From the IMG/VR virus record IMGVR_UViG_3300046007_004315, positions 1 through 33,400 of that record: a DNA stretch of 33,400 nucleotides. One strand, written 5' to 3'. Positions 8,152-15,001 of this stretch are shown in pieces. This DNA comes from a virus. Within the stretch, counting starts at the first letter, position 1, and the number at the start of each line of letters is the position of its first letter. The translations under genes were made by a program, and so were the position numbers. Below the pieces are notes generated by a model. The model was not told the origin of the DNA, made no database searches, and was given only the letters and a program-made list of their open reading frames with translations.

Positions 8152-9429
8152 TTAAACCACAGTGATTGCTTGCGAATCTTGAATTTGAATGGTTGTCAAT
8201 TCAAGACCAGACGTTGCCGTAGCCACTTCGTTTTTAATCGCAGTGAATGGGAATGTACGCTTCATTCCGCCTTCTGTGAAATCAACATCTGCACCGCCTA
8301 ATTTTACGCGCGGCATAGTGAACGAAACAAAATCTGTTGTTGGTGTGTTTTCAGCCGATAAAACAACAATGATTGTGATGGCTGTTTCGTTAATAAATGC
8401 GTTTTGCATTGCTAATGCGCCAACCGTATCAAAATGCGCTGTGATTGTGCCTGTTACGCCTATTTTGCCTCTAAACACGTCAGGGCGATTAACACTACCA
8501 ACCACGCCGTCGGCTGCGGTCACATTGCCGTTAATATCAAAATCAATACCAGTAACAATGCCGCTAATAACACCATCAACCACGATAACGCCATTTGCAC
8601 CAGCTTCGATGCCATAAGTAGGCGTTGCGGCAGGTGATGTGATTTGAAAATCAGTGTTAGTTGTTGGCACTGTTTTAGTCATGCCCAAACCAATCAACGG
8701 GAAGTCAACGGTTGCCATACCATTAGATTGAATTTTAACCTGTGCGTTTGTCGGTCTGACGTCGGTATAAAGCTCGCTTATTCTAACCGCGTCATCGGTA
8801 TAGAATTTTTCTAAGCAATAATAATGGTTTGTGTGACTCGTCTCAGGAACAAAAGTAACCATGCCATGAACCACAATCGTTGCGCCTGTTGCAGCTCCAG
8901 CGTTAGCAACTAAATCCGTTCCGCCAATTGCTTTTGCTGTGATTACCGTATTTGTTGCTGACAAAATAACAAAACGATTATTTACGTTAGTGGCATGAAT
9001 TCCTGTGCCAGAATTGCTAAACGAGCAAACCATACCCACGCGCAACAATGTCAAGAATGTCGTGGTTGTACCCGTAATTGTCGCAATGCCACTTGATACG
9101 GTTTGACTAGCAATGGCAAGCGTTGTCAATGACGCGCCCGATACAGCCGCAAATTCTTTTCTCACAACATCGGATAAAAACAACTGATTTGCTTTTGGTG
9201 AAATTTCAGCAGAAATTGTGCCGCTTGTTTGAACTGCACCATGTCTAAAATCTGCCACCTGTTGGTCGGGGCGAATTTCGTTTGATTGATACGTTTCTTT
9301 TTGTAGGTTCATTGTTGAGCTTACAACACGAAGTTTTTGTTTTCCAGTTGCGCTTGTAGCACCTGCACCTAGTCCAGTTTGCCGCGCTAAAATGGTGGTA
9401 CTTTTAATACCTTGATAAATTGAAGCCAT
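8152..9429 (-). CDS. Major tail tube protein
   Basis: This 425-residue protein sits just before the chaperone pair, the usual place of the tail tube gene. The N-terminal part (IKSTTILARQTGLGAGA, then KETYQSNEIRPDQQVADFRH and QTSGTISAEISP) is characteristic of the siphovirus tail tube family in which the protein begins with a long arm and a beta-sandwich ring domain. The rest is rich in Thr, Val and Gly with alternating beta-type residues, including an insert at about 95-170 (ASQTVSSGIATITG onward) that may form an extra surface domain. The C terminus returns to a typical tube motif (VKLGGADVDFTEGGMKRTFPFTA). It should polymerise around the tape measure protein. It is followed by a terminator. 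Confidence 0.85.
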   Translation of the reverse strand: MASIYQGIKSTTILARQTGLGAGATSATGKQKLRVVSSTMNLQKETYQSNEIRPDQQVADFRHGAVQTSGTISAEISPKANQLFLSDVVRKEFAAVSGASLTTLAIASQTVSSGIATITGTTTTFLTLLRVGMVCSFSNSGTGIHATNVNNRFVILSATNTVITAKAIGGTDLVANAGAATGATIVVHGMVTFVPETSHTNHYYCLEKFYTDDAVRISELYTDVRPTNAQVKIQSNGMATVDFPLIGLGMTKTVPTTNTDFQITSPAATPTYGIEAGANGVIVVDGVISGIVTGIDFDINGNVTAADGVVGSVNRPDVFRGKIGVTGTITAHFDTVGALAMQNAFINETAITIIVVLSAENTPTTDFVSFTMPRVKLGGADVDFTEGGMKRTFPFTAIKNEVATATSGLELTTIQIQDSQAITVV

Positions 9430-9449
9430 AATTTTGTTCTCGAGTTAAA

Positions 9450-9854
9450 TTAAAAAATGTCAGCTTGCCAATAAATACTAATGGCAATGCGTATTCTATC
9501 ACCATCAGTGATAAACTGCGATTTAGCGGGTGTTTTATGGATTAAAACATTGATACCGCTATTGGTGATTGTTGTGCCGCGCTTGAAATGAGTACACAGC
9601 AAATCAGCGCGTTGCGTTGCTGTTTTTGTGCCTACGTTTGCAGGATAGCAAAGCGTTACTTGAAAGATACCTTTTTCACGATAATGCCCATCACCAATGG
9701 ACGGGTTCAAAGTGTCAGACGGTAAAAGATTAACTTGTTGGTATGGTGTGCCGCTAACTGGTGTAAATGGTACACCCTCCCATGCCGTAGCAAGTGCAGG
9801 TGTAAGCGCGTTAAGTTTAGATTCCAATGCGGTTTTTATTGCAGTGATACTCAT
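9450..9854 (-). CDS. Tail terminator protein (DUF4128-like)
   Basis: The protein has 134 residues, and the sequence (ITAIKTALESKLNAL near the N terminus, TAWEGVPFTPVSGTPYQQV, then a beta-rich GIFQVTLCYP and a closing RIRIAISIYWQ strand) fits the DUF4128 family, related to lambda gpU-type tail terminators that cap the tube and join it to the head. The order gp10-like, terminator, tube supports this. Its start codon overlaps the stop of the previous gene by one base (TAATG), so translation is probably coupled. Confidence 0.82.
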   Translation of the reverse strand: MSITAIKTALESKLNALTPALATAWEGVPFTPVSGTPYQQVNLLPSDTLNPSIGDGHYREKGIFQVTLCYPANVGTKTATQRADLLCTHFKRGTTITNSGINVLIHKTPAKSQFITDGDRIRIAISIYWQADIF

Positions 9855-10210
9855 TAAACCACCTCAGCGAATCTATCAATTGAAACACGAACCATACCAG
9901 AGGGGGCTTTTGTGCTGTGTCCATATTCGAGCTTTTGAATGTATGGCAGGTTGTTTGTTAAATACACCTTGCTACCCGCTTGATTTGGTGTTGTTGCAAT
10001 CATCGCGCCTTCCGCTATCGTTCCCGTAGGGTCTTCAATATCTAAAATAGTATTCGCAGGGCTACCGATTGTGCATTGCCAGTTACCTTTTGCCCTGCCA
10101 GTATCAACAGGCGTCATGCGAATTACGCTCGAAAATACACCAATAGTTACCGCCCGTACTTGTTCATTAACTCTTTGCTGTGTAACTTGCACAATTCGCT
10201 CAAAACTCAT
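9854..10210 (-). CDS. HK97 gp10-like tail completion protein
   Basis: The motif TPVDTGRAKGNW (about 32-43), followed by LTNNLPYIQKLEYGHSTKAPSGMV near the C terminus, is the signature of the HK97-gp10/tail-completion (lambda gpZ-like) family. These proteins act at the head-tail interface, helping tails to join filled heads. The length of 118 residues is normal for compact members. The ATG overlaps the TGA of the upstream gene (ATGA), and its own stop overlaps the next ATG, so three joining genes are translationally linked. Confidence 0.88.
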   Translation of the reverse strand: MSFERIVQVTQQRVNEQVRAVTIGVFSSVIRMTPVDTGRAKGNWQCTIGSPANTILDIEDPTGTIAEGAMIATTPNQAGSKVYLTNNLPYIQKLEYGHSTKAPSGMVRVSIDRFAEVV

Positions 10211-10566
10211 TTTCTAACCTGCAATTCGTAAATAGCCACTTTCTCGCCGCTCCAAATGCTTTTAACCGATAGCACATTATAAACCAGTGAATCAATCGTC
10301 ATAGCATCGCCAATTTGTGGTTCTGTTGCGTTTAACGCTGCAATACTAACCTTTCTATCACCTGATTGAATTACACCGCTTAAAAGCTCAATACCGTTAA
10401 AATCTTTAACCAATGCCGATACGGTTTGCGTAGTTGTTGAACCACCTGATAATTCCCCCGTATCAGGATTATAAGTTCCTTCGGTTACGCGCGTTAAAGT
10501 GACTTGCTTACCGAATTTACCGATAAGTTTGTCAGCCGTGGCGCGTGCTTTCGTGTCGAGTGTCAT
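10207..10566 (-). CDS. Head-tail joining (stopper-like) protein
   Basis: A 119-residue beta-rich protein. It contains GKQVTLTRVTEGTYNPDTGE and then GDRKVSIAALNATEPQIGDAM, a pattern seen in small head-tail joining proteins of the gpFII/SPP1 gp16 (stopper) type that close the connector below the adaptor. Assignment rests mainly on this pattern and on position between the adaptor-like gene and the gp10-like gene. It starts one base after the upstream stop codon (TAAATG) and overlaps the downstream start by four bases. Confidence 0.72.
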   Translation of the reverse strand: MTLDTKARATADKLIGKFGKQVTLTRVTEGTYNPDTGELSGGSTTTQTVSALVKDFNGIELLSGVIQSGDRKVSIAALNATEPQIGDAMTIDSLVYNVLSVKSIWSGEKVAIYELQVRK

Positions 10567-11097
10567 TTATGCGCGTACAGTTTTAGCTTCATAGCTATTT
10601 GTGGATTGTAGCAATGTAGATAACATAGCGTCGATTTGTGAATATCTTGTTTGAGCAGGTGAAAATTCACTATATTCCACTTCAATAACATCTACTTTCT
10701 CCCTAATTACAGTTTGACCAACATCGACCATCAACGCGCCATCATTCGCTTTTAATGCCAATTCAGCACACGCATTTTTTACTTCATTTGGTACAACATT
10801 ATCATCCAATAAAAATGGATATGCACCAACAGCACCATAAACAAACGGTTCTAAATAACAGAATGAACGGGGAAAGTCTAACGTCTGCGTAGCTGTTTTA
10901 CGATAACCGCGCCATAACGTGCGATAACGCGCCACCATATAGTCAGTTGATTTACGCAACAACTGCTCTTTAACTGTTGTAGTTAAATCAGCCCATGTGG
11001 CATTGCCACGATTTGAATGATAAGTATCGGCATCCGTAACGCTAATGTAGCTTTCTGCTCCAGCAACGATACTGCCATCTTCTACAATTAGTGTCAT
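10567..11097 (-). CDS. Head-tail adaptor (DnaT-like family) protein
   Basis: This 176-residue protein has the family pattern GSIVAGAESYISVTDADTYH at the N terminus, then WADLTTTVKEQLLRKSTDYM and DFPRS. That is the pattern of phage proteins often labelled 'putative DnaT-like ssDNA binding protein', which by gene order act as head-tail connector adaptors of the HK97 gp6/SPP1 gp15 type. The helical content and the position at the head of the joining cluster fit. It is the first gene after two terminators in the 250-base gap upstream, so it should need its own promoter or antitermination. I could not define a clear promoter in the 40 bases between the nearer terminator and its start. Confidence 0.78.
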   Translation of the reverse strand: MTLIVEDGSIVAGAESYISVTDADTYHSNRGNATWADLTTTVKEQLLRKSTDYMVARYRTLWRGYRKTATQTLDFPRSFCYLEPFVYGAVGAYPFLLDDNVVPNEVKNACAELALKANDGALMVDVGQTVIREKVDVIEVEYSEFSPAQTRYSQIDAMLSTLLQSTNSYEAKTVRA

Positions 11098-11137
11098 AAT
11101 ATTGGGTGATTGGTGAGTTGATAAATTGTGCGCTTAG

Positions 11138-11185
11138 AAAAAAGGGGTGCGCGATAGCTAATGCGATAGCGTACCCCTTTTTTTT
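11138..11185. terminator. Bidirectional terminator-like hairpin before the adaptor gene
   Basis: GGGGTGCGC (11144-11152) pairs with GCGTACCCC (11169-11177), with A runs on one side and T runs on the other, so it can act on both strands. The arms and loop include two direct copies of GCGATAGC (11151-11158 and 11163-11170). Confidence 0.75.
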
Positions 11186-11221
11186 GCTAAAATCAAGCCG
11201 CCCCTTAAAATAATAAAGTTT

Positions 11222-11315
11222 AATAAAATCAATAAGTTATGATTTTAAAAAGGTTGGTTGGATATAAAACCAACCAATCCAACCAATCCAACCATAATAA
11301 AATCAATAACTTATT
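11222..11315. repeat. Nested inverted repeat with GGTTGG arms
   Basis: An outer pair, AATAAGTTAT (11231-11240) with ATAACTTATT (11306-11315), encloses an inner pair of GGTTGGTTGG (11252-11261) with several CCAACC units (11270-11294). A 14-base direct repeat AATAAAATCAATAA lies at 11222-11235 and 11296-11309. Read on the minus strand, the inner arm and loop contain GGTTGGTTTTATAT, which also occurs on the plus strand at 27993-28006 next to the primase gene. No gene is seen in this gap. Confidence 0.7.
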
Positions 11316-11324
11316 ATAAACAAT

Positions 11325-11348
11325 AAAAAACCGCCTTTCGGCGGTTTC
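11325..11348 (-). terminator. Terminator after the 149-aa virion protein gene
   Basis: On the minus strand, AACCGCC and GGCGGTT (11340-11346 with 11329-11335) form a compact hairpin with a GAAA tetraloop, then six Ts. It follows the stop codon at 11351 directly. Confidence 0.85.
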
Positions 11349-11350
11349 TT

Positions 11351-11800
11351 TTAAAAAGATGGTGTAATGGTTGCACCTTGTTCTAATGGTTCGTATCGGA
11401 TGTAATGCCGCCATAATCCCGTGGTACTGCCATTATTCACGGTTAATTTTAAATAACCGCGTGGCGCAATGATTCCTCTCGCATCCATTCCAACGCTTAC
11501 ACCACCAACTACAACATTCGGCGCGTTTGCTAAAGTATTGTTATCGCAGATTATGCGCGTGCCAATTACTGCATTGGCTAACGTTGCACAAAGTCCACTA
11601 ATATCAGTATCGCCATCTAATGCAGAATGAACGGTGTATTTAATGCGTGTACCAGTAACATCGTTTGCGCTGTAGCATTCACTCGATAATGATAGAATTT
11701 GAACATCGCCCGTAATGTTGAAAATAACATCTTGGTCAATCATTGCTTTTGACGTTGTTTTGGCTAAATGGTCTGAATTATCTCGAATTTGACGCGCCAT
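11351..11800 (-). CDS. Putative phage virion protein, unrecognised (149 aa)
   Basis: I do not recognise a named family. The protein has 149 residues: a short polar N terminus (MARQIRDNSDHLAKTTSKAM), then a beta-rich, Thr/Val/Gly-containing body (DVQILSLSSECYSANDVTGT, later VVVGGVSVGMDARGIIAPRG), ending with WRHYIRYEPLEQGATI. Its place between the capsid genes and the head-tail joining genes suggests a structural head component such as a decoration or fibre-like protein. It starts two bases after the upstream stop and its transcript ends at the strong terminator just downstream. Confidence 0.65.
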   Translation of the reverse strand: MARQIRDNSDHLAKTTSKAMIDQDVIFNITGDVQILSLSSECYSANDVTGTRIKYTVHSALDGDTDISGLCATLANAVIGTRIICDNNTLANAPNVVVGGVSVGMDARGIIAPRGYLKLTVNNGSTTGLWRHYIRYEPLEQGATITPSF

Positions 11801-11802
11801 AA

Positions 11803-12081
11803 TTAACCCACCTTGTGAAATGAAAGAGTTCCAGTTCCTGACGCGGTTATTGCACCAATGCGGCGCATATCATCAACAAAAAGCGTTATCACATTACCAC
11901 TATACAAAATGTAGCCGTTAGATGCTGTTACGCCTGTTGCTGTTTCATCTACTCTCAAATAACAATCAAGCGTTGACCAAACATCGTAATAACCTTGTTC
12001 TAACGGATTAGATTGTGAAGCAACAGTTGAAATACTAAACGACTGCTGCACTTGGTTCTCTAAATAGATTGCTTCGTTCAC
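11803..12081 (-). CDS. Small phage head-region protein, unrecognised (92 aa)
   Basis: A 92-residue protein of unknown function, apparently all beta: SISTVASQSNPLEQGYYDVW, LDCYLRVDETATGVTA, GYILYSGNVITLFVDD, TGTLSFHKVG. Such small beta proteins lie after the capsid gene in many siphoviruses and may be surface or joining proteins; this is inference from position. The start is GTG at 12081, overlapping the TGA of the small gene upstream (GTGA), which implies coupled translation. Confidence 0.65.
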   Translation of the reverse strand: MNEAIYLENQVQQSFSISTVASQSNPLEQGYYDVWSTLDCYLRVDETATGVTASNGYILYSGNVITLFVDDMRRIGAITASGTGTLSFHKVG

Positions 12082-12224
12082 TTTGTTTTAGTTGTTTTTG
12101 GTTCAACTGGTGCTTCAGCTTGTTTTGGTGCTGACGTTGCCAAGCCTGCCGCTAAACGCTCGTTGGCATCAACCTTGTTTAATGTAATTGGTTCGCCTGT
12201 TTTTGAATCATAAACGGTTTTCAT
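12078..12224 (-). CDS. Small basic head-region protein (48 aa)
   Basis: An ATG at 12224 with a good ribosome binding site (AAGGA, 12230-12234) opens a 48-codon frame that ends in a GTGA overlap with the next gene. It encodes MKTVYDSKTGEPITLNKVDA followed by a Pro/Ala/Lys-rich tail (KPTTKTK-like end, exactly EPKTTKTK). Short Lys/Pro/Ala-tailed proteins of this kind are common between capsid and connector genes in phages; I know of no assigned role. It is the first gene served by the minus-strand promoter at 12254-12259. Confidence 0.72.
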   Translation of the reverse strand: MKTVYDSKTGEPITLNKVDANERLAAGLATSAPKQAEAPVEPKTTKTK

Positions 12225-12253
12225 TTGGAATCCTTTTTAAAATAAGAGTTTTA

Positions 12254-12262
12254 ATTATAGCA
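12254..12262 (-). promoter_or_regulatory. Extended -10 promoter for the 12.2-11.4 kb minus-strand genes
   Basis: The minus strand reads TGCTATAAT, with TATAAT at 12259-12254. Its upstream contact region lies on top of the plus-strand -10 box at 12271-12276, so only one polymerase could bind at a time. A promoter is needed here because the terminator at 12735-12768 separates these genes from the capsid genes. Confidence 0.65.
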
Positions 12263-12270
12263 AAATCGGT

Positions 12271-12276
12271 TATAAT
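12271..12276 (+). promoter_or_regulatory. Plus-strand promoter of RNA element 2
   Basis: A perfect TATAAT, divergent from the minus-strand box 12 bases away. The two boxes and their flanks form an imperfect palindrome (ATTATAGC ... GGTTATAAT). No TGn extension or clear -35 box is present. A start near G12283 is expected. Confidence 0.6.
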
Positions 12277-12282
12277 AGCTGT

Positions 12283-12384
12283 GAGTTTTTTAGATTTGTG
12301 CGGACGAGGCATGACAATCTAAAGAATTTATTCTTAACCCTGTTTAATAATGCACTCGTCCTGTATTGTTAGCAGGGTTTTTTA
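12283..12384 (+). ncRNA. Pseudoknotted terminator leader, element 2
   Basis: Hairpin A pairs 12289-12299 with 12314-12323 (10 bp, one bulge); its loop holds GGACGAG (12302-12308). The terminator stem C pairs 12336-12344 with 12371-12379 and is followed by Ts. Inside the terminator loop, a second hairpin, AATGCA with TGTATT (12349-12354 with 12362-12367, one G-U), presents CTCGTCC (12355-12361) as its exact seven-base loop, fully complementary to the loop of hairpin A. This is a kissing-loop arrangement in the order A-B-A'-C-B'-C'. A GGAG ribosome binding site follows the T run, then the 23-codon leader peptide. Confidence 0.75.
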
Positions 12385-12397
12385 TTGGAGTTAAAAA

Positions 12398-12469
12398 ATG
12401 AACAAAGACTACACCAGAGCAACTGACGATTTCCTTGCTAAGTTCGAGCGCGTGGGAGGTGAGCGATGA
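12398..12469 (+). CDS. Leader peptide (23 aa)
   Basis: ATG at 12398, six bases after a GGAG ribosome binding site, opens a 23-codon frame: MNKDYTRATDDFLAKFERV and then GGER. Its TGA overlaps the ATG of the next gene (ATGA), and the strong GGGAGGTGAG site of that gene lies within the last codons. The peptide has no recognisable domain. It may couple translation of the downstream gene to readthrough of RNA element 2. Confidence 0.6.
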   Translation: MNKDYTRATDDFLAKFERVGGER

Positions 12470-12729
12470 ACGATTACACACCTTCGCCTTGGTCAGTTTT
12501 GCACTCAAAAACATTTAACAAAGTTTCATCGTTTGATGTTAAGCAAAATGATATTAGCGAGGCTGAATGGAATTTAAAGCTAATCGCCGCCGCACCTGAT
12601 TTGCTTGAGGCTTTGATTGATGTTTTAGATGCTTTTGAGCGTCACACGGCTGGTCATTCAAGAGGTTATGAATTGAATACCGTTATCTGCGAACAAGCCA
12701 AAAATGCAATCGCAAAAGCTACACAATAG
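12466..12729 (+). CDS. Ea-like small phage protein (87 aa)
   Basis: The pattern YTPSPW near the N terminus followed by NLKLIAAAPDLLEALIDVL (about 43-61) and a closing AKNAIAKAT is shared by many small proteins of lambdoid and related phages, often in accessory regions. Their function is unknown. It is a plus-strand gene within the minus-strand late cluster, between the cement gene and the small head genes, with its own promoter, RNA leader and terminator: a typical moron layout. The ribosome binding site GGGAGGTGAG is among the strongest in the window. Confidence 0.82.
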   Translation: MNDYTPSPWSVLHSKTFNKVSSFDVKQNDISEAEWNLKLIAAAPDLLEALIDVLDAFERHTAGHSRGYELNTVICEQAKNAIAKATQ

Positions 12730-12734
12730 ACAAT

Positions 12735-12768
12735 AAAAAACCCGCCTTAAAAAAGCGGGTTTTCTTTT
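12735..12768. terminator. Bidirectional terminator between convergent genes
   Basis: AACCCGC (12739-12745) pairs with GCGGGTT (12755-12761). T tracts follow on the plus strand, and on the minus strand the A tract upstream provides the T run, so both the Ea-like gene and the cement gene can end here. Confidence 0.85.
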
Positions 12769-12779
12769 ATGCGGTAAAT

Positions 12780-13211
12780 CTATTCGTCTTTAGCAATGAA
12801 CGCGCTAAAGTCAATTGAAGGTGTTGTACCTGCAATTAACGTGTACAAACGCGCATAACGATACGTTGTGCCATTGCGTTCATTTCTAAACGGCAATACA
12901 AAACGCCCGATTGCATCCGCCGCGCCGTTTGGCGAAGTAGCCGTTGCGCCACCGATATGTAATTGAGCAACAACGCGAATGTTTCCAGCAGTGCCAAAAG
13001 CTGCGTCAGGTGACATTTGAACCATGAACTTATAAGATTCATCGCCTGTTGTCACGTCCAATGCGGTAACGTCAAAAACCGCATAAGCATCAATTAAACC
13101 CGTTCCCAAGTCTAAAATAGTCGCATTTGTTTCGGTTGCAGTAATCGCCGCGCCATCAGCGCGTAATTGCAACTCTTTATCAAATGTGAATTGTGAATAT
13201 AAATTAGCCAT
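12780..13211 (-). CDS. Bbp16-type capsid cement protein
   Basis: A 143-residue beta-rich protein directly after the major capsid gene. The opening NLYSQFTFDKELQLRADGAA, the ILDLGTGLIDAYAVFDVTAL stretch, DESYKFMVQMSPDAAFG, and the closing TYRYARLYTLIAGTTPSIDFSAFI resemble the Bbp16 family of capsid cement proteins. These bind the outside of the mature head and stabilise it. It shares the transcription unit of the capsid gene (10-base gap) and is followed by a bidirectional terminator, consistent with high expression of both proteins together. Confidence 0.8.
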   Translation of the reverse strand: MANLYSQFTFDKELQLRADGAAITATETNATILDLGTGLIDAYAVFDVTALDVTTGDESYKFMVQMSPDAAFGTAGNIRVVAQLHIGGATATSPNGAADAIGRFVLPFRNERNGTTYRYARLYTLIAGTTPSIDFSAFIAKDE

Positions 13212-13221
13212 GAATTTCCCC

Positions 13222-14163
13222 TTACGCTACGATAGCTGAATTTGCGATTGAACCCAAACGAGTTACAGCGCGTCCGTTGAACACAGCTAATCCGTTATAC
13301 CATTCAATGCGAGTTCTGAAAACTGGTGCAGTTGGTAATTCGCCTAAATCACGAACGTCAATTGTACCGTTTTGCAGACCTGTTAAAGCGTCAGCACCCA
13401 TCGAAACGATGTAAATTGATGCACCTGTTGCAGTACCGCCCCACGCGCTTGATGTGTAGCTAACTTCGTTAAATCCTAAGATAGCCGTGCCAGTGTTGTC
13501 TAAATCAACAGTGACAATTGGAATGCCATTATAAGACATGACACGCTGACCAAATTGCCCAATGTCATAGCTGATATAACCTGCAATTGTGTATGTACGA
13601 GCAGCAGCCGCGAATTTACGCGCCATTGCTTTTGACATAATCAAATGCGTTGGGTTTAATGTTTGGTCAATTGCTTCATCAAGTTTAGCCAATGATAAAG
13701 CCGTACCGCCGTCAGTTGTACCAGCCGCAATCTTTTGGTCACCAACTACACGAACCTGCAAACCATCAAATTCGCGTGGGTCAGATTGATTATCGCCTTT
13801 AATAAATTTCTTTGTCCACGCTAATGATAATGCGCGGATTTTCATTTGTTCATGAACGGTGCGTTGTTGCACGCCCATCGTATCGACAATGAATTTATCA
13901 ACGTCTAAATCACCACCAGCAATAACAAGCGATTCGGTTAGCGGATTCAATACACCAGTTGAAGCTGTGTAAGTTTCATTGACACCACGAAAACCAACAT
14001 TAGGCAATGATTCTTCACGGGTATACGACATCGCGTTGCCAGTGATATTTTGAAAGGGAAGGTTTGAAAGTATTTCGCTTGAGCCTGCATATAACTCAAT
14101 AACGCCGCTTTTATAAGCGTTACCTGTTTCGAGTTTTGCAGCTTCTAATAATGTTAAAGCCAT
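13222..14163 (-). CDS. Major capsid protein
   Basis: A 313-residue protein of the HK97-fold group, placed between a coiled-coil scaffold-like gene and a cement gene. Recognisable parts are the N-terminal ALTLLEAAKLETGNAYKSGV, the MSYTREESLPNVGFRGVNE segment (E-loop region), then DFDGL-type FDGLQVRV (about 131-138) and the LIMSKAMARKFAAAAR segment of the P/A domains, closing with FRTRIEWYNGLAVFNGRAV. No separate protease gene was seen, so proteolytic maturation may be absent or act in another way. It should be the most abundant head protein. Confidence 0.9.
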   Translation of the reverse strand: MALTLLEAAKLETGNAYKSGVIELYAGSSEILSNLPFQNITGNAMSYTREESLPNVGFRGVNETYTASTGVLNPLTESLVIAGGDLDVDKFIVDTMGVQQRTVHEQMKIRALSLAWTKKFIKGDNQSDPREFDGLQVRVVGDQKIAAGTTDGGTALSLAKLDEAIDQTLNPTHLIMSKAMARKFAAAARTYTIAGYISYDIGQFGQRVMSYNGIPIVTVDLDNTGTAILGFNEVSYTSSAWGGTATGASIYIVSMGADALTGLQNGTIDVRDLGELPTAPVFRTRIEWYNGLAVFNGRAVTRLGSIANSAIVA

Positions 14164-14222
14164 TTTTTTACTCCATAGTTAAACTGATATTGCACCAGCC
14201 TAACTATGGATTTGACTAAAAC

Positions 14223-14810
14223 CTATTTTGCTTGGTTTCGTGCCGCGTTCATGCGTTCGACTGGTGACAACTTCATTAAGTCGTTGTTGGTTGGTGTTTT
14301 ACTGCCATCCGCACCGCCGCCACCATTGGCAGGTGCTTGTACAAAATGTTTTCCTTCGTCGCTTGCTGACCATTCAGTTACGAATGCGGATAATTCCTTA
14401 TCTCCGATAACCGCTTTGCGTGTATCACCGTCTGCGATTACTTTCGCCTGCGTTGATAGCAAAGACTTAGCCGCTGGAAGCAATTCTTTTTTAATGCCAG
14501 CTTTCACTAATGCATCAGTCAATCCGTTGTCCAAAAGCAATTTTGAAGTAAAACCTGATTCACTTTCTAATTGTTTTGCAACGGTTTCTAATTGTTTGGT
14601 GGTTTCTTTTGTTTGTTTAACTAACGTGTCACGCTCGGTTTCGAGTGCTTCAATGCGTTCATGCAACTTTTCAACGTCACCGACGTTTTCAAGGTTTTTG
14701 CGTGCTACTTTTACTTCTTTGAGTAATTCATCACGCTTTTTAATTAGTGGCTGTGTTGCATCTTCAATAGCCGCGTCTAATTCTTCTTGGGTATATGTTT
14801 TATCTGTCAT
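14223..14810 (-). CDS. Head scaffolding protein
   Basis: A 195-residue, highly charged protein with a long coiled coil (about 5-90, heptads such as KLHERIEALETERDTLVKQT), then a helical domain (LLLDNGLTDALVKAGI), a Gly-rich linker (NGGGGADGS) and a C-terminal helix with SPVERMNAARNQ. This is the standard plan of phage scaffolds, which guide capsid assembly and then leave. The C-terminal helix usually binds the capsid protein. It is immediately upstream of the capsid gene and its TAA lies about 60 bases before that start. Confidence 0.88.
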   Translation of the reverse strand: MTDKTYTQEELDAAIEDATQPLIKKRDELLKEVKVARKNLENVGDVEKLHERIEALETERDTLVKQTKETTKQLETVAKQLESESGFTSKLLLDNGLTDALVKAGIKKELLPAAKSLLSTQAKVIADGDTRKAVIGDKELSAFVTEWSASDEGKHFVQAPANGGGGADGSKTPTNNDLMKLSPVERMNAARNQAK

Positions 14811-14958
14811 TTTAATCCTCTGGATTGTTTAGGCTCTGCCTGTTTAGTTTAATGCCGCGTAACTTAATCGCGGCTCGAACTCTGCAATTCTCTTTTAAGC
14901 CGTGTTTGCAATCTTAGGCTTTAACCTTTTTAGAATCTAACCAATGGCGTTGTTTAGA
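14811..14958 (-). promoter_or_regulatory. Long 5' leader of the capsid operon
   Basis: From the predicted start near 14958 to the scaffold ATG there are about 148 untranslated bases. They include a hairpin, GCCGCG with CGCGGC, around a nine-base loop near 14857-14877, and a GAGG ribosome binding site just before the ATG. I see no open frame of interest here. Confidence 0.5.
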
Positions 14959-14965
14959 TGCGCGG

Positions 14966-14994
14966 ATTATGCACAATTAAACTGGAATAGTCAA
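14966..14994 (-). promoter_or_regulatory. Sigma70-type promoter of the scaffold-capsid operon
   Basis: On the minus strand TTGACT (14994-14989) and CATAAT (14971-14966) are separated by 17 bases, a near-consensus pair. It overlaps the region a polymerase would cover at the divergent promoter at 15002-15010. Confidence 0.7.
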
Positions 14995-15001
14995 ATGGTT
15001 A

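Noticed and set aside
14927-14940. Further TTTTTAGA operator copy upstream of the scaffold gene
   Set aside because: The eight-base word also appears inside coding regions (for example in terL near 24138), so a single copy is not evidence of an operator.
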